64,000 nucleotides of DNA from Actinomadura sp. 6K520 (GCF_004349245.1 NZ_SMLC01000006.1:31215-95214); one strand, 5' to 3'; positions 51,614-61,019 are shown, counted from the first letter of the stretch. Notes: a model not told the origin generated them from the letters alone. Numbers and translations: made by a program.

Positions 51614-52213
51614 ATGATGAGCAAGGTCGTGCTGTACATGTCGATGTCGGTGGACGGCTTCGTCACCGGTCCGGACGACGGGACGGAGCACGGGCTCGGA
51701 GTCGGCGGAGAGCGGCTGCACGACTGGCTGCGTCCCGGCGGCGGGGACCCGCGCTCGCACCGCCCCGGCGACGGGCCGAGCGCAACGGTGTTCGACGAGG
51801 CGATGGCCACGGGAGCGGTGATCACCGGTCGGCGCACCTTCGAGTTCGCGGGCGGCTGGGCCGGCGACCACCACGACGGCGTCCCGATCTTCGTGCTGAC
51901 CCATGCCGCACCCGCCGAGCCCCCACCGGGTCATGCGCGTTACGTCACCGACGGCATCGAGTCCTGCGTCGCCCAGGCCAAGGCCGCCGCCGGTGGCCGC
52001 GACATCCTGTTGCACGGTGCCGCGACCGCGCAGGCGTGCCTTCGCGCCGGCCTGCTGGACGAGATGGAGCTGCAGCTGATACCCGTCCTGCTCGGGCAGG
52101 GCCGCCGCCTGTTCGAGAACATGCCGCCCGACCACATCGAACTCGAACTGGTCCGTGCGCTGGACGCCCCGGGCGTGCAGCATCTCCGCTACCGCGTGCG
52201 GTCGGAGGGCTGA
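51614..52213 (+). CDS. Dihydrofolate-reductase-fold protein (RibD_C), first tandem copy
   Basis: 199 residues from the ATG after AAGGAATGG. KVVLYMSMSVDGFVTGPDDG, VITGRRTFEFAGGWAGDHHD, DILLHGAATAQACLRAGLLD and LQLIPVLLGQGRRLFENMP are the RibD_C/YyaP-type fold. It is followed after 3 bp by a clear paralogue, so the pair arose by tandem duplication. The substrate is unknown; true dihydrofolate reductase activity is not to be assumed. Confidence 0.87.
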   Translation: MMSKVVLYMSMSVDGFVTGPDDGTEHGLGVGGERLHDWLRPGGGDPRSHRPGDGPSATVFDEAMATGAVITGRRTFEFAGGWAGDHHDGVPIFVLTHAAPAEPPPGHARYVTDGIESCVAQAKAAAGGRDILLHGAATAQACLRAGLLDEMELQLIPVLLGQGRRLFENMPPDHIELELVRALDAPGVQHLRYRVRSEG

Positions 52214-52216
52214 CCG

Positions 52217-52804
52217 ATGGCGATCATCCGGCTCTACATGACCATGTCCCTGGACGGCTACGTCACCGGACCGCAGGACGGCGCGGACGCCCCACTGGGC
52301 GTCGGCGGGTTCCGCCTCTTCAACTGGCTCGACCGGCGCGACGGTCCGGGCCCGAGCGGGCAGGTGTTCTCCGAGGCGATGTCCACCCGCGCGCTCATCT
52401 CCGGCCGCCGCACCTATGAACTGGCCGACCGCTGGCAGGGCGACCACCACGACGGCGTACCGATCTTCGTCCTGACCCACGACGTCCCGGACGAGCCGCC
52501 ACCGGGCAGCGTCCGCTACGTCACCGATGTGGGCGAGTGCGCCGCGCAGGCCCGCGCTTCGGCCGGGGACGGCGAGGTGATGGTGCACGGTGCCGGGGCG
52601 GCGCAGGCACTACTACGGGCTGGACAGCTCGACGAGATGGAACTCCACGTCGTACCGGTCCTGCTCGGGCAGGGACGACGGCTGTTCGACGCCCTGCCGG
52701 CGGAACACATCGAACTCGACCTGGTCCGCCGGCTGACCACTTCAGAGACCGAGGACCCCGCGAAGCAGGTCATGCACCTGCGCTACCGCGTCCGCCGCCC
52801 CTGA
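52217..52804 (+). CDS. Dihydrofolate-reductase-fold protein (RibD_C), second tandem copy
   Basis: 195 residues: MAIIRLYMTMSLDGYVTGPQ, LISGRRTYELADRWQGDHHD, EVMVHGAGAAQALLRAGQLD, MELHVVPVLLGQGRRLFDAL. Same fold and many identical blocks as the gene just before it (GDHHDGVPIFVLTH is shared). It starts 3 bp after that stop, so both are translated from one message. They may work as a hetero-oligomer. Confidence 0.87.
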   Translation: MAIIRLYMTMSLDGYVTGPQDGADAPLGVGGFRLFNWLDRRDGPGPSGQVFSEAMSTRALISGRRTYELADRWQGDHHDGVPIFVLTHDVPDEPPPGSVRYVTDVGECAAQARASAGDGEVMVHGAGAAQALLRAGQLDEMELHVVPVLLGQGRRLFDALPAEHIELDLVRRLTTSETEDPAKQVMHLRYRVRRP

Positions 52805-52910
52805 CCGGCGAACCCGCTACCGGCCCGGCGTGAATGTCCGCTCGGGCCGCCGGGCGGGCGTTCAGCAGCGGTCCTGAGTCCCGGTGCCGCGTGGCGAAGA
52901 GCGGTGCTCG

Positions 52911-53789
52911 TCATGGCTCCGGATTCGGCCCTGGCGCTCTGGAAAGCCTCGCGTAGCTTCCGGGTGTCATGCCGAATGCCGCCTTGAACATCCTGGTGAA
53001 GTGGGCCTGGTCTGCGAAGCCGGCCGCGTTGGCGGTCTCCGCCAAGGGCCTGCCCATGCTCAGCTTGTCGCGGGCGAGGTCAAGGCGTCGCATGACCGAG
53101 TATCGGTAGGGGCTGGTGCCGTACAGGGCACGGAACTGGCGTGCGAACCGGTAGCGGTCATGCCCCGTGACCGCCTCCAATTCGCTGGAGCGCACGACTG
53201 CCGGTTGGTCGTCCAGGAACTCTCGGCCGCGCTTGAGGGCGGGCAGGTCGAAACGGCTGGGCCGGTCGGGAGCGCGGGCGGCTGTTGCCCTGCACCGGAG
53301 GAGTCCCTCGGCGAGTTCGAGGACCAAGGCGTCGAGCGCCAGCGGCTCGGTCGTCGCCTGGAACGCCGCCCTTATGGTGCGCGCGAGCATCGGGTCGTCG
53401 GTCACCGGGGCGGCGAAGGGCAACGGCGTCGGTCGTCCGGTGATGGCCGGCAGGGCGTCGGCGATCCGGGCCGGGGCGACATAGACCTGCGCGTAGCCGA
53501 GGAGGTCCGGCCCGTCGGCCCAGCCGTCGTGCGGCTCGTCGGGATGCAGCACGAAGACCTGTCCCGGGGCGCTGCGCTCCACCGTGCCCCGGTAGTGGAA
53601 TGCCTGGGCTCCTGCTTCGGTGACGCCGACGGCGTAGACGTCGTGCCGGTGCCGACTGTACGGGTGGCCGCGCAGCCCGGCTCGGAACAGTTCCACGCCG
53701 TCGATGGGTCCGCTGGTTTCCACCCACTCGTCCGCGACACACGATCGTTCAATACCGGTGCGATGCGGCCTGGCCAATCTGGACGCCAT
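52911..53789 (-). CDS. AraC-family regulator
   Basis: 292 residues. The N-terminal cupin-like sensor has ELFRAGLRGHPYSRHRHDVY and GTVERSAPGQVFVLHPDEPH. The C-terminal double helix-turn-helix is SELEAVTGHDRYRFARQFRA, YGTSPYRYSVMRRLDLARDK, AETANAAGFADQAHFTRMFK, AAFGMTPGSY, complete. It is divergent from the LysE-type exporter 22 bp away, so exporter control is very likely. AraC/LysE pairs with this arrangement are common. Confidence 0.92.
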   Translation of the reverse strand: MASRLARPHRTGIERSCVADEWVETSGPIDGVELFRAGLRGHPYSRHRHDVYAVGVTEAGAQAFHYRGTVERSAPGQVFVLHPDEPHDGWADGPDLLGYAQVYVAPARIADALPAITGRPTPLPFAAPVTDDPMLARTIRAAFQATTEPLALDALVLELAEGLLRCRATAARAPDRPSRFDLPALKRGREFLDDQPAVVRSSELEAVTGHDRYRFARQFRALYGTSPYRYSVMRRLDLARDKLSMGRPLAETANAAGFADQAHFTRMFKAAFGMTPGSYARLSRAPGPNPEP

Positions 53790-53811
53790 ATGCGGAGTCT
53801 AAGGAGAAGCC

Positions 53812-54429
53812 ATGGAAGTCTCCCTCTCACCGACCCAGGCGATCGCGTTCATGACGTTCGCCGCGGTGGCCGCGGGAACTCCCGGGCCCAGCAACGTGCT
53901 GCTGGCCGCCGCCGGCGCCAAAGCCGGTATTCGGCGCGGTATGCCGAGCCTGCTCGGGCAGGTGATCGGGATGAGCGCCATGCTGCTGGCCGTCACCCTG
54001 GGAATCGGCAGCCTGCTCCTCGACCGTCCATGGCTCCTGGAGACCCTCAAATGGGGCGGCGCGGTACTGCTCTGCTGGATGGCCTGGGGTATCGCGACCG
54101 CACCCTTCACGGAAGGCGCCGCACATTCCTCTGTGTGGTCCGGGTTCCTCGGCATGGCCGCATTCCAATGGGCCAACCCCAAAGGCTGGCTGATCAGCGT
54201 CGCGGCCAACGCCACCTACCTGAACCACCACGGCGGGATCCTGAGCCGGTCCCTGACCCTGACGATTCTGTTCATGCTCGCCGCACTGCCCAGTTGCCTA
54301 CCTTGGCTGGCGTTCGGTGCCGCGCTCCAGAAATCTCTCGGCACGCCGCGGACCTGGCTCATCTACCGCTGCACAATGGCCGGGCTGCTGGTGGCGTCGA
54401 TCGGCCTCTTCCTCTGGCCCCACGGCTGA
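53812..54429 (+). CDS. LysE/RhtB-family amino acid exporter
   Basis: 205 residues with about five membrane segments: IAFMTFAAVAAGTPGPSNVL (with the conserved TPGP), IGMSAMLLAVTLGIGSLLLD, LKWGGAVLLCWMAWGIATAP, FQWANPKGWLISVAANATYL (the NPK motif), and LTILFMLAALPSCLPWLAFG. It exports amino acids or similar metabolites. AAGGAGAAGCC lies before the ATG. Just after the stop comes a degraded DUF5753 gene. Confidence 0.9.
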   Translation: MEVSLSPTQAIAFMTFAAVAAGTPGPSNVLLAAAGAKAGIRRGMPSLLGQVIGMSAMLLAVTLGIGSLLLDRPWLLETLKWGGAVLLCWMAWGIATAPFTEGAAHSSVWSGFLGMAAFQWANPKGWLISVAANATYLNHHGGILSRSLTLTILFMLAALPSCLPWLAFGAALQKSLGTPRTWLIYRCTMAGLLVASIGLFLWPHG

Positions 54430-54465
54430 TCCGAACTGCCGAGAGACCGGCATCACCGGCCCGGC

Positions 54466-54778
54466 TCCACATCGCCGGCATCGCCCGCAACCTCGTCAAG
54501 GCCGTCCTGATCGCCCTTAGTGAGCGCCCCAACGTGACCGTCCAGGTCGTAATAGGAAGCGGCGAGCACCAAGGAAACGGCAGCAGCTTCGTCCTGGCTA
54601 CGATGGCCGACATGAGCCGGATAGCCTACATAGAGACGGCTATACGAGGACTCACGACAGACGACCCCGCAGACCTGGCGGAAGTCTCACGCGTCCTGGT
54701 TGATCTCCGGAACAGAACGCTTCCTGGAGACATGTCGCGAGACTTCATCAGGAGGTGGCCGAGGAACGATGGACCTGA
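54466..54778 (+). pseudogene. 5'-truncated, frameshifted XRE/DUF5753 gene
   Basis: Only the last third of a DUF5753 regulator remains: LIALSERPNVTVQVVIGSGE, MADMSRIAYIETAIRGLTTD, DPADLAEVSRVLVDLRNRTL, PGDMSRDFIR. This aligns with the end of the intact protein at 22641-23450 (LPNVTVQVV, IAYIETAVRGITTDNPADL). After DFIR the frame is off by one base: the shifted frame gives EVAEERWT and a TGA at 54776-54778, just as in the intact gene. The helix-turn-helix half is gone and there is no start. Confidence 0.85.
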
Positions 54779-54957
54779 AGAACCCCAAGTGGCGCAAGGC
54801 CAGGCGAAGTCTGAGCAACGGCGGTGAGTGCGTCGAGCTGGCGGACGCGGCCGGTGCGGTGGCGGTGCGGGACAGCAAGGACCCGGACGGCCCCGTCCTC
54901 CTGCTGACCCGCGCGGCCCTGCGCACCGCCGTCCAGTCCGCCGCCGACACCCACTGA
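54769..54957 (+). CDS. DUF397 domain protein (partner gene decayed)
   Basis: 62 residues: MDLKNPKWRKARRSLSNGGE, CVELADAAGAVAVRDSKDPD, LLLTRAALRTAVQSAADTH. The gene is intact while its coupled DUF5753 partner is a pseudogene, so it may be poorly translated or orphaned. It is nearly identical to the DUF397 protein at 23441 in the core. An orphan small partner without its regulator is notable if the pair works as toxin and antitoxin. Confidence 0.85.
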   Translation: MDLKNPKWRKARRSLSNGGECVELADAAGAVAVRDSKDPDGPVLLLTRAALRTAVQSAADTH

Positions 54958-55193
54958 CCGCCCGGCACCTCCCGCGCCGCCAATGACCACCGAGCAGCGG
55001 CGAGTCGTCCCGTCTCCGGACCAGGACGATCCGCTCGAACGTTGGGCCTGCGCACCGCGGTGGCCGAGCTACCCCTGCCCGGCGGCGTGACCTGCGCTTC
55101 TGCGCGCTCGTCAGCAGGACGGAACTCCTGCGGCGGCGGGTCCGGCGGTCGCCACGATCATCGCGCAGGGAAGGAACGTCCGTCCCTGACCGC

Positions 55194-56279
55194 TCACCGG
55201 GTGGGCACGACCGCCCACTCGCCTGTGCCGTCGACGGCAAGGCGGCATGAACCGTCGAGGGCGACCTCGCCCCGGCAGTCGCCCTTCCCCTGGAACAGGG
55301 TCTCCACCGTGCGCAGACCGGCGTCCAGCCGGATCACGCGGAAGGGGCCGCGACCCCAGTGCCGCACCACCACACGGGACGACCTCCCCTGGTAGTCGAG
55401 CACCTCGGGGCCGCGGCCCCGCATCCTGGAGACGAACGCGACCGCGGTGTCCGGCGGCTCGACCGCGATCGTCCAGCGACCGCGTGTGACGATGCGGAAC
55501 CGGCATTTCACCGAGCCCTCCGAGGGGAACGGCAACCTTGCCCGGACCGCATGCCGGGAGCGCAGCGCGGGCGCCCGCCCTCCGCTCGCCCGCACGACCT
55601 GGATGGCGTCCGCGCCTTCCACCGACAAGATCACCGGGGACGCCGCCGGGCGCCGCACCGACACCGTCCCCTCGCCCGTCCCGCGGTGGACCATCGTCGC
55701 CTCCGACGGCACGTTCGGCTCCGGCGGGCGGGGGGCAGGCCGCGGGCGCCGCGCGCGTCCCGTCCGGATCGGGGCGCCGCCTTCGGCGATGCGGACGGCA
55801 TCCGCGGCGCATACCGGCACCTTCCGCGCGACGCCCCCGTCCGGCGTCCACTCGACCTCCGCGGTCGCGACGCCGTGCCGGGCGTCGAAGAAGCACGGCG
55901 GCTGGGCCGGCCGTCCCTGCAGGAGCGCCTCCAGCCGCGCCATTGCCGCCCGCCCCTCGTCGACGGCCTCTTCCGCCCATTCCACGCGGCCGGTTCGCCC
56001 GCCCGCCATGTACCGCTTCGCGTCCTCGTAGGCGTCGAGGGCGCCGGTGTACTCGGCGATCAGTTCCTCGTCCGTGTCCGGACCGGGCGTGAACGGGTGC
56101 CGGTCGATCTCCTCACCGAATGCGGTGATCTCCGCCTCGACCGCGCTTTCCTCAGGGGACGGCGCCATGGCCACGTGCCCGGGCCCCGGGATCGTCCGTC
56201 GGCGGCCCCACCGCGACACGCCCACGACGCCGAGCAGCACCCCGCCCACCAGCGCCACCGTGACGAGCACCACGACCAT
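55194..56279 (-). CDS. Membrane-anchored hypothetical protein
   Basis: 361 residues. One N-terminal membrane segment (MVVVLVTVALVGGVLLGVVG) is followed by a helical region (EELIAEYTGALDAYEDAKRY, EAVDEGRAAMARLEALLQGR), then CFFDARHGVATAEVEW with a DxRHG stretch, a Pro/Arg linker and a C-terminal beta-rich part (SVKCRFRIVTRGRWTIAVEP, GKGDCRGEVALDGSCRLAVD). The CFFDARHG element recurs in actinomycete membrane proteins of unknown function. No operon partner. Confidence 0.65.
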   Translation of the reverse strand: MVVVLVTVALVGGVLLGVVGVSRWGRRRTIPGPGHVAMAPSPEESAVEAEITAFGEEIDRHPFTPGPDTDEELIAEYTGALDAYEDAKRYMAGGRTGRVEWAEEAVDEGRAAMARLEALLQGRPAQPPCFFDARHGVATAEVEWTPDGGVARKVPVCAADAVRIAEGGAPIRTGRARRPRPAPRPPEPNVPSEATMVHRGTGEGTVSVRRPAASPVILSVEGADAIQVVRASGGRAPALRSRHAVRARLPFPSEGSVKCRFRIVTRGRWTIAVEPPDTAVAFVSRMRGRGPEVLDYQGRSSRVVVRHWGRGPFRVIRLDAGLRTVETLFQGKGDCRGEVALDGSCRLAVDGTGEWAVVPTR

Positions 56280-56378
56280 GGAAGTCCTTCCCCCGCGATC
56301 AACGACAAAAGGCTAGATGACGACCCAAAGACCCAAGCGCACCGGAAGGAGCACGGAGATCCTTGTACAGACCCCGTC

Positions 56379-57353
56379 CTAGGGCTTCTGCGGCTGCGGG
56401 TCGGTGGCGCGGTGGTAGCGGTCGGCGAGTGCGCGGACGTGCTCGACGAGTTCCGGTGGTTCGGTGACGGTGAAGTCCGCGCCGAGCAGGCCGAGGTGGA
56501 CGGCGAGCGTCTCGATGCTGTCCGCGCCGGTGTCCAGCAGGCATCGTGTGTGATCGACCGGGGTGATCGCCCCGACGGCGGGGGTGATCCGCTCGGCGAG
56601 CCGTTCGGCCGGTGCATGCACGACGACCCGGGCCCGGTAGCGCCAGGCGGCCGAGGACGCGCCCCGGCGTACCTGGTCGACGGCTTCCTCGGGAAGTTCG
56701 CGGGGCGTGAAGCGGGGACCGGCCGGGGTGCGCGGGTCGAGCCGGTCCACGCGGAACGTCCGCCAGTCGGCCCGCTCGATGTCGAACGCGACGAGGTACC
56801 AGCGGCGTCCCCAGTTGACGAGCCGGTACGGCTCCACGTCGCGCCGGCTCGCGGTGCCGTCGTGGCGGCGGTAGTCGAAGCGCAGGCGCTCGTGGTCGCG
56901 GCAGGCGGCGGCGAGGACGCTCAGCGTCTCCGCCTCCACCCGCGGGCCCCGGTCGTCCCGGGGCACCGCGACGGCGTACCGCTGGAGGGCGCTGACGCGG
57001 CGCCGGAGCCGGGACGGGAGGACCTGCTCCAGTTTGGCCAGTGCGCGCAGCGAGGTCTCCTCGACTCCGGTGATGGTGCCGCCGGCGGCGGTGCGCAGCC
57101 CGATCGCCACCGCGACCGCCTCGTCGTCGTCCAGCAGCAGCGGCGGCAGCGCGGCGCCGGCACCGAGCCGGTAGCCGCCGACCGCGCCCCGGGTGCCGTG
57201 CACCGGGTAGCCGAGGGTCCGCAGGCGCTCCACGTCGTTGCGGACGGTCCGGGCGCTGACCGACAGCCGTTCGGCCAGTTCGGCACCGGTCCAGTCGCGG
57301 GGTGTCTGCAGGAGCGAGAGCAGGCGCAGCAGCCGCGCCGAGGTTTCCAGCAT
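56379..57353 (-). CDS. WYL-domain transcriptional regulator
   Basis: 324 residues. The N-terminal DeoR-type winged helix is [56 protein letters not shown]. The WYL domain is around [20 protein letters not shown], with [19 protein letters not shown] after it, and a C-terminal WCX extension ends it. WYL proteins bind nucleic acid or nucleotide ligands. It is divergent from the epoxide hydrolase gene with an inverted repeat between. Confidence 0.9.
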   Translation of the reverse strand: MLETSARLLRLLSLLQTPRDWTGAELAERLSVSARTVRNDVERLRTLGYPVHGTRGAVGGYRLGAGAALPPLLLDDDEAVAVAIGLRTAAGGTITGVEETSLRALAKLEQVLPSRLRRRVSALQRYAVAVPRDDRGPRVEAETLSVLAAACRDHERLRFDYRRHDGTASRRDVEPYRLVNWGRRWYLVAFDIERADWRTFRVDRLDPRTPAGPRFTPRELPEEAVDQVRRGASSAAWRYRARVVVHAPAERLAERITPAVGAITPVDHTRCLLDTGADSIETLAVHLGLLGADFTVTEPPELVEHVRALADRYHRATDPQPQKP

Positions 57354-57370
57354 TCTCCAAGTCTGCCCGG

Positions 57371-57397
57371 CTATTAGGAACGGACTCTGCCTAATAG
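57371..57397. promoter_or_regulatory. Inverted repeat operator between WYL regulator and epoxide hydrolase
   Basis: CTATTAGG (57371-57378) and CCTAATAG (57390-57397) are perfect inverted arms separated by 11 bp. The site is 18 bp from each gene start (57353 and 57415), so one dimer could control both. Confidence 0.8.
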
Positions 57398-57414
57398 GCT
57401 CCTACGTTGGGGGC

Positions 57415-58599
57415 ATGACGAACAACAACGCGATCAGCCCGTTCCGCCTCGAGATCCCGCAGGCCGACCTCGACGATCTCCAGCAGCGGCTCGCCAGGAC
57501 CCGGTGGGCCGAGGAGCTGCCCGCCGACGCGTCGGCGCCGGCCGGTCCGGTGCCGCCCGGCTGGGAGTACGGCGTCCCGGTGGGCTACGTCCGGCAGCTG
57601 GTCGAGCGGTGGAGCGGCGAGTACGACTGGCGCGCCCAGGAGGCGAGGCTGAACGCCTACCCGCAGTTCACCACCGAGATCGACGGCCAGAACATCCACT
57701 TCCTGCACGTGCGGTCGCCGGAGCCGGACGCGACGCCGCTGATCCTGACGCACGGCTGGCCGACCACGGTCGTCGAGTGGCTGGACGTGATCGGCCCGCT
57801 CACCGACCCGCGGGCCCACGGCGGCGAGCCGGCGGACGCGTTCCACCTCGTCATCCCGTCCGTCCCGGGTTTCGGGCTCTCCGGGCCGACCCGGGAGCGC
57901 GGCTGGGACCGGTACCGGGTGGCACGGGCCTGGGCCGAGCTGATGCGCCGCCTCGGATACGACCGGTACGGCGCGGCCGGCAACGACGGCGGATCGCTGA
58001 TCTCCCCCGAGGTGGGCCGGGTCGACGCCGAGCACGTGTGCGGCGTGCACGTGACGCAGGTCTTCTCGTTCCCCTCGGGCGACCCCGCCGAACTGGAGCG
58101 GCTCAGCGAGGAGGAGCGCGGCAAGCTCGCGTTCGCCGAGTGGTTCGTGGCGAACCGGGGCGCCTACGACAAGCTGCAGTCCACCGAGCCGCAGAACCTG
58201 GCGCACGCCCTCGCCGACTCCCCGGCCGGCCTGCTGGGCTGGCACGCGCAGCTCCTCGGCCCCTCACTCGACCCGGACTACGTGCTCACCAACGTGATGC
58301 TCTACTGGCTGACCAACACCGCCGCCTCAGCCGCCCGCTTCTACTACGAGGACGCGGCGGCGGCCCCCGCGCAGCAGAAGTCCAACGGCCAGGGGACCAC
58401 CGTGCCCGAGCCGACCACCGTCCCACTCGGACTGGCCAATTTCGCCTGGGACTTCCAGTCGATCCGGACGTTCGCCGACCGCGACCACAAGAACATCATC
58501 TCCTGGAACGTCTACGACCGGGGCGGCCACTTCGCCGCGCACGACGCCACCGACCTCCTCGTCCACGACATCCGGCAGTTCTTCGGCAAGGTCCGCTGA
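57415..58599 (+). CDS. Epoxide hydrolase-like alpha/beta hydrolase
   Basis: 394 residues. The N-terminal EHN region ([50 protein letters not shown]) is followed by the hydrolase core: [17 protein letters not shown] (oxyanion HGWP), [13 protein letters not shown], and [11 protein letters not shown], where the nucleophile Asp lies in GNDGG. The C-terminal [20 protein letters not shown] carries the catalytic His. All three residues are seen. The start follows GGGGG; the divergent WYL regulator probably controls the gene. Confidence 0.92.
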   Translation: MTNNNAISPFRLEIPQADLDDLQQRLARTRWAEELPADASAPAGPVPPGWEYGVPVGYVRQLVERWSGEYDWRAQEARLNAYPQFTTEIDGQNIHFLHVRSPEPDATPLILTHGWPTTVVEWLDVIGPLTDPRAHGGEPADAFHLVIPSVPGFGLSGPTRERGWDRYRVARAWAELMRRLGYDRYGAAGNDGGSLISPEVGRVDAEHVCGVHVTQVFSFPSGDPAELERLSEEERGKLAFAEWFVANRGAYDKLQSTEPQNLAHALADSPAGLLGWHAQLLGPSLDPDYVLTNVMLYWLTNTAASAARFYYEDAAAAPAQQKSNGQGTTVPEPTTVPLGLANFAWDFQSIRTFADRDHKNIISWNVYDRGGHFAAHDATDLLVHDIRQFFGKVR

Positions 58600-58793
58600 C
58601 CCGCGAGGCGGGGACGGCCACCTGGCCGCCCCCGCCATGCGGACCGGAAACGGCCGTGACACAGGCCGACGCCTCGGCCTCAGCCATCTTCCGCTGGTTC
58701 TTCACGAGCCCTGGAGGGGTTGCCCCGCGGGGCCGGAAGCGGAGCGCTCGTCCGCTACGAACCGATTCGTCCGGCGCGGCGTATCCTTCGTCC

Positions 58794-59504
58794 GTGGAAC
58801 TGCGCTTCGGGACGCGCCAGTCCGACTCGCCATGGGTCGACATCGTCTGGACCTGCACGAGCGAGCAGGTCACGGAGATGACGTCCGTGGCAGGGCCGCG
58901 CTGGGGTCTGGTGTTCTGGGAGCAGGACGGCCGGGCGTACACGAGCATCACCGGCCCCGAGACCCGGACCGGCACGGCACCGGTGCCGGAGGGGGCGACC
59001 TTCACGGGCATCGAGTTCGCGGTGGGCACCTCGTTGCGGGCCATGCCCACGCCGGCGCTGGTCGACGCGGGCGTCGAGCTCCCCGACACCACGCGCCGGA
59101 CGTTCCGGCTGGACGGCGCGCGCTGGGAGACTCCCGGCCCCGACGACGCCGAGGCCCTGGCCGAGCGGCTCGTCCGGGCCGGGATCGTGGTCGGTGACCC
59201 GCTCGTCGCCGGGGTGCTGCGGGGGCACCGCCCGGACGTCTCGGGGCGCACGGTCGAACGCCGCTTCCGCGCCGCGACCGGGCTGACGCGGGGCGCCATC
59301 CGGCAGATCGAGCGGGCCCGCACCGCGGCGGGGCTGCTGGCCGCCGGCGACCCGGCCGACGACGTCGTCGCCAAGCTCGGCTACTTCGACGAGCCGCACT
59401 TGGCCCGGGCGTTGCGCTGCTACGTCGGACGGACCGTCGGGCAGCTGCGCGAGGGCGCCGGCGGCGCGATCGCCCTCGACCTGGATCAGCGTTTGACGTC
59501 GTAG
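58794..59504 (+). CDS. AraC-type regulator
   Basis: 236 residues from a GTG (MELRFGTRQSDSPWVDIVWT). The N-terminal part has TEMTSVAGPRWGLVFWEQDG and a substrate-like domain. The C-terminal AraC domain includes GRTVERRFRAATGLTRGAIR, QIERARTAAGLLAAGDPADD, VVAKLGYFDEPHLARALRCY. The 3' end overlaps the convergent reductase gene by 19 bp. The target is unknown; the convergent gene is a candidate. Confidence 0.82.
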   Translation: MELRFGTRQSDSPWVDIVWTCTSEQVTEMTSVAGPRWGLVFWEQDGRAYTSITGPETRTGTAPVPEGATFTGIEFAVGTSLRAMPTPALVDAGVELPDTTRRTFRLDGARWETPGPDDAEALAERLVRAGIVVGDPLVAGVLRGHRPDVSGRTVERRFRAATGLTRGAIRQIERARTAAGLLAAGDPADDVVAKLGYFDEPHLARALRCYVGRTVGQLREGAGGAIALDLDQRLTS

Positions 59505-60070
59505 ACCAGCTTCAGGATCCCGTTCGGGTAGCTCTCCGACTCCCGGAGCGTCAGCATGTGCTTGTCGCGGTCGGCCCGCCCGAACAGGCTCTTCCCGGCA
59601 CCGAGCAGTACGGGGAAGACGAGCAGGTTGTACTGGTCGATCAGGCCCGCGTCCGACAGCCGCCGGGCCAGTTCCGCGCTCCCGTGGATGAAGATCGCGC
59701 CGCCCTCGCCCTCCTTGAGCGCGGCGACGTCCTCGGTCGAGCGCAGGATCGTCGTCGGCCCCCACCCGTCGACAAGGGCGTCCTCGGACAGCGTGGCCGA
59801 CACCACGTACTTGGGCAGTTCCTTGTAGTCGGCGTGGTCCTCCGAGCCGGGCCAGACCGGCGCGAACGCCTCGTAGCTGCGGCGGCCGAACATCAGCGCC
59901 GTCGTGTCGGCGAGCTCCTCGCCCTTCAGCGACCAGGCTTCCGGGACGAACTCGAGGTCCTTGAACACCCAGCCGCCGCTGCGGTGCTCCTCCCCTGGCC
60001 CGCCGCCAGGTGAGTCCACGACGCCGTCGAGCGACATGAAACCGGTGTAGACCAGGTTACGCACGAGCAC
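59486..60070 (-). CDS. Dihydrofolate-reductase-fold protein (RibD_C)
   Basis: 194 residues: MLVRNLVYTGFMSLDGVVDS, ALMFGRRSYEAFAPVWPGSE, AIFIHGSAELARRLSDAGLI, DQYNLLVFPVLLGAGKSLFG. It belongs to the same fold family as the genes at 23804, 51614 and 52217 but is a separate branch (YyaP/YdfR type). AGGAGAATGTG precedes the start. The substrate is unknown. Confidence 0.88.
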   Translation of the reverse strand: MLVRNLVYTGFMSLDGVVDSPGGGPGEEHRSGGWVFKDLEFVPEAWSLKGEELADTTALMFGRRSYEAFAPVWPGSEDHADYKELPKYVVSATLSEDALVDGWGPTTILRSTEDVAALKEGEGGAIFIHGSAELARRLSDAGLIDQYNLLVFPVLLGAGKSLFGRADRDKHMLTLRESESYPNGILKLVYDVKR

Positions 60071-60425
60071 ATTCTCCTCACGATCGGGCGAGCTACCGGG
60101 TTCACATTAGAGCGCGGCCACGGGGCTGTCTTGGACGAAAACGACAGCGCGTCCAGAACGCACGTACCGGAACAGCGCCACAACCGGCCCGCTCACGGGC
60201 ACGTCGTCGGCGCACCCGGCCGACCGCGGTGACGTCGACGCAGGTTTGCGGGGGCGTTGCGGTCGCCTCGGAGGGCTTGGCGTTCCTCCCCGGTGCGCAC
60301 AGCAACTCGTGGTCCGCGCGATGGCCCCGCAGGAAGCCCGCAAAGGACGCCACGATCCTGCACCACACAAAGTGTGCGGTGCTTTCGAAGAAGATTGCAG
60401 AAGGCGAGTCACTTGGGAGGGGACG
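60071..60425. other. Intergenic region with hairpin
   Basis: About 355 bp between a reductase gene and a small-protein gene. GCACCACAC-AAA-GTGTGCGGTGC (60360-60382, one bulge) forms a hairpin about 45 bp before the next start and may be a regulatory site. Nothing else is recognised. Confidence 0.4.
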
Positions 60426-61019
60426 ATGCTGTTCAGGCGGGAGGTCCTTGAGGGGATCGCGGGTGGGCGGATCGATCGGGTGTTCCGGGTGTGGGCGAAG
60501 CCACCGGTCCGTGCGGGGAGCACCCAGCGCACCTGGGCGGGGGTCATCGTCATCGACTCGGTCACGGCCGTCGGCCCCGAGGAGATCACCGAGGAGGACG
60601 CGCGGCGTTCGGGTTTCGACGACCGCGCGGCCCTGCTCACCGCCCTGTCCAAGAGCCGCAAGGAGGGCGGTTACCACCGCGTCATGCTCCATCTGGGCGG
60701 TCCCGACCCCCGATCGGAGCTGGCCGGGAACGCCGACCTGACCGAGCGGGAACTGGCCGACCTCAAAGCCGCCCTGGACGCCATCGACACCCGCAGCCGC
60801 CGCGGCCCCTGGACCCGGGAGGTCCTGCGCCTCATCGAGGAACACCCCGGCCTGCGCGCCCTGGACCTGGCCGAACGCCTGGGCCGCGACAGACTTCCCT
60901 TCAAGGCCGACGTCCGCCGCCTCAAAACCCTCGGCCTCACCGAAAGCCTGGAGACCGGCTACCGCCTCTCCCCGCGCGGCAAGGTCCTGATGGCCTACCT
61001 GCGGGCCTTGAGTGAATGA
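60426..61019 (+). CDS. ASCH-like domain protein with C-terminal winged helix
   Basis: 197 residues. The N-terminal half (FRREVLEGIAGGRIDRVFRV, WAKPPVRAGSTQRT, IDSVTAVGPEEITEEDARRS, GFDDRAALLTAL) follows the ASCH/PUA-like pattern of RNA-binding domains. The C-terminal half is a winged helix (EHPGLRALDLAERLGRDRLP, FKADVRRLKTLGLTESLETG, YRLSPRGKVLMAYL). The combination suggests a nucleic acid-binding regulator of unknown role. ATG after GGGAGGGGACG. Confidence 0.75.
   Translation: MLFRREVLEGIAGGRIDRVFRVWAKPPVRAGSTQRTWAGVIVIDSVTAVGPEEITEEDARRSGFDDRAALLTALSKSRKEGGYHRVMLHLGGPDPRSELAGNADLTERELADLKAALDAIDTRSRRGPWTREVLRLIEEHPGLRALDLAERLGRDRLPFKADVRRLKTLGLTESLETGYRLSPRGKVLMAYLRALSE

Noticed and set aside
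52884..54827. Plus-strand open frame of 647 codons
   Set aside because: Mostly antisense to the AraC gene and out of frame with LysE. Only its end overlaps the DUF5753 remnant, which is described separately.
55359..57377. Plus-strand open frame of 672 codons
   Set aside because: Antisense to the membrane protein and the WYL regulator, both of which have clear domains.
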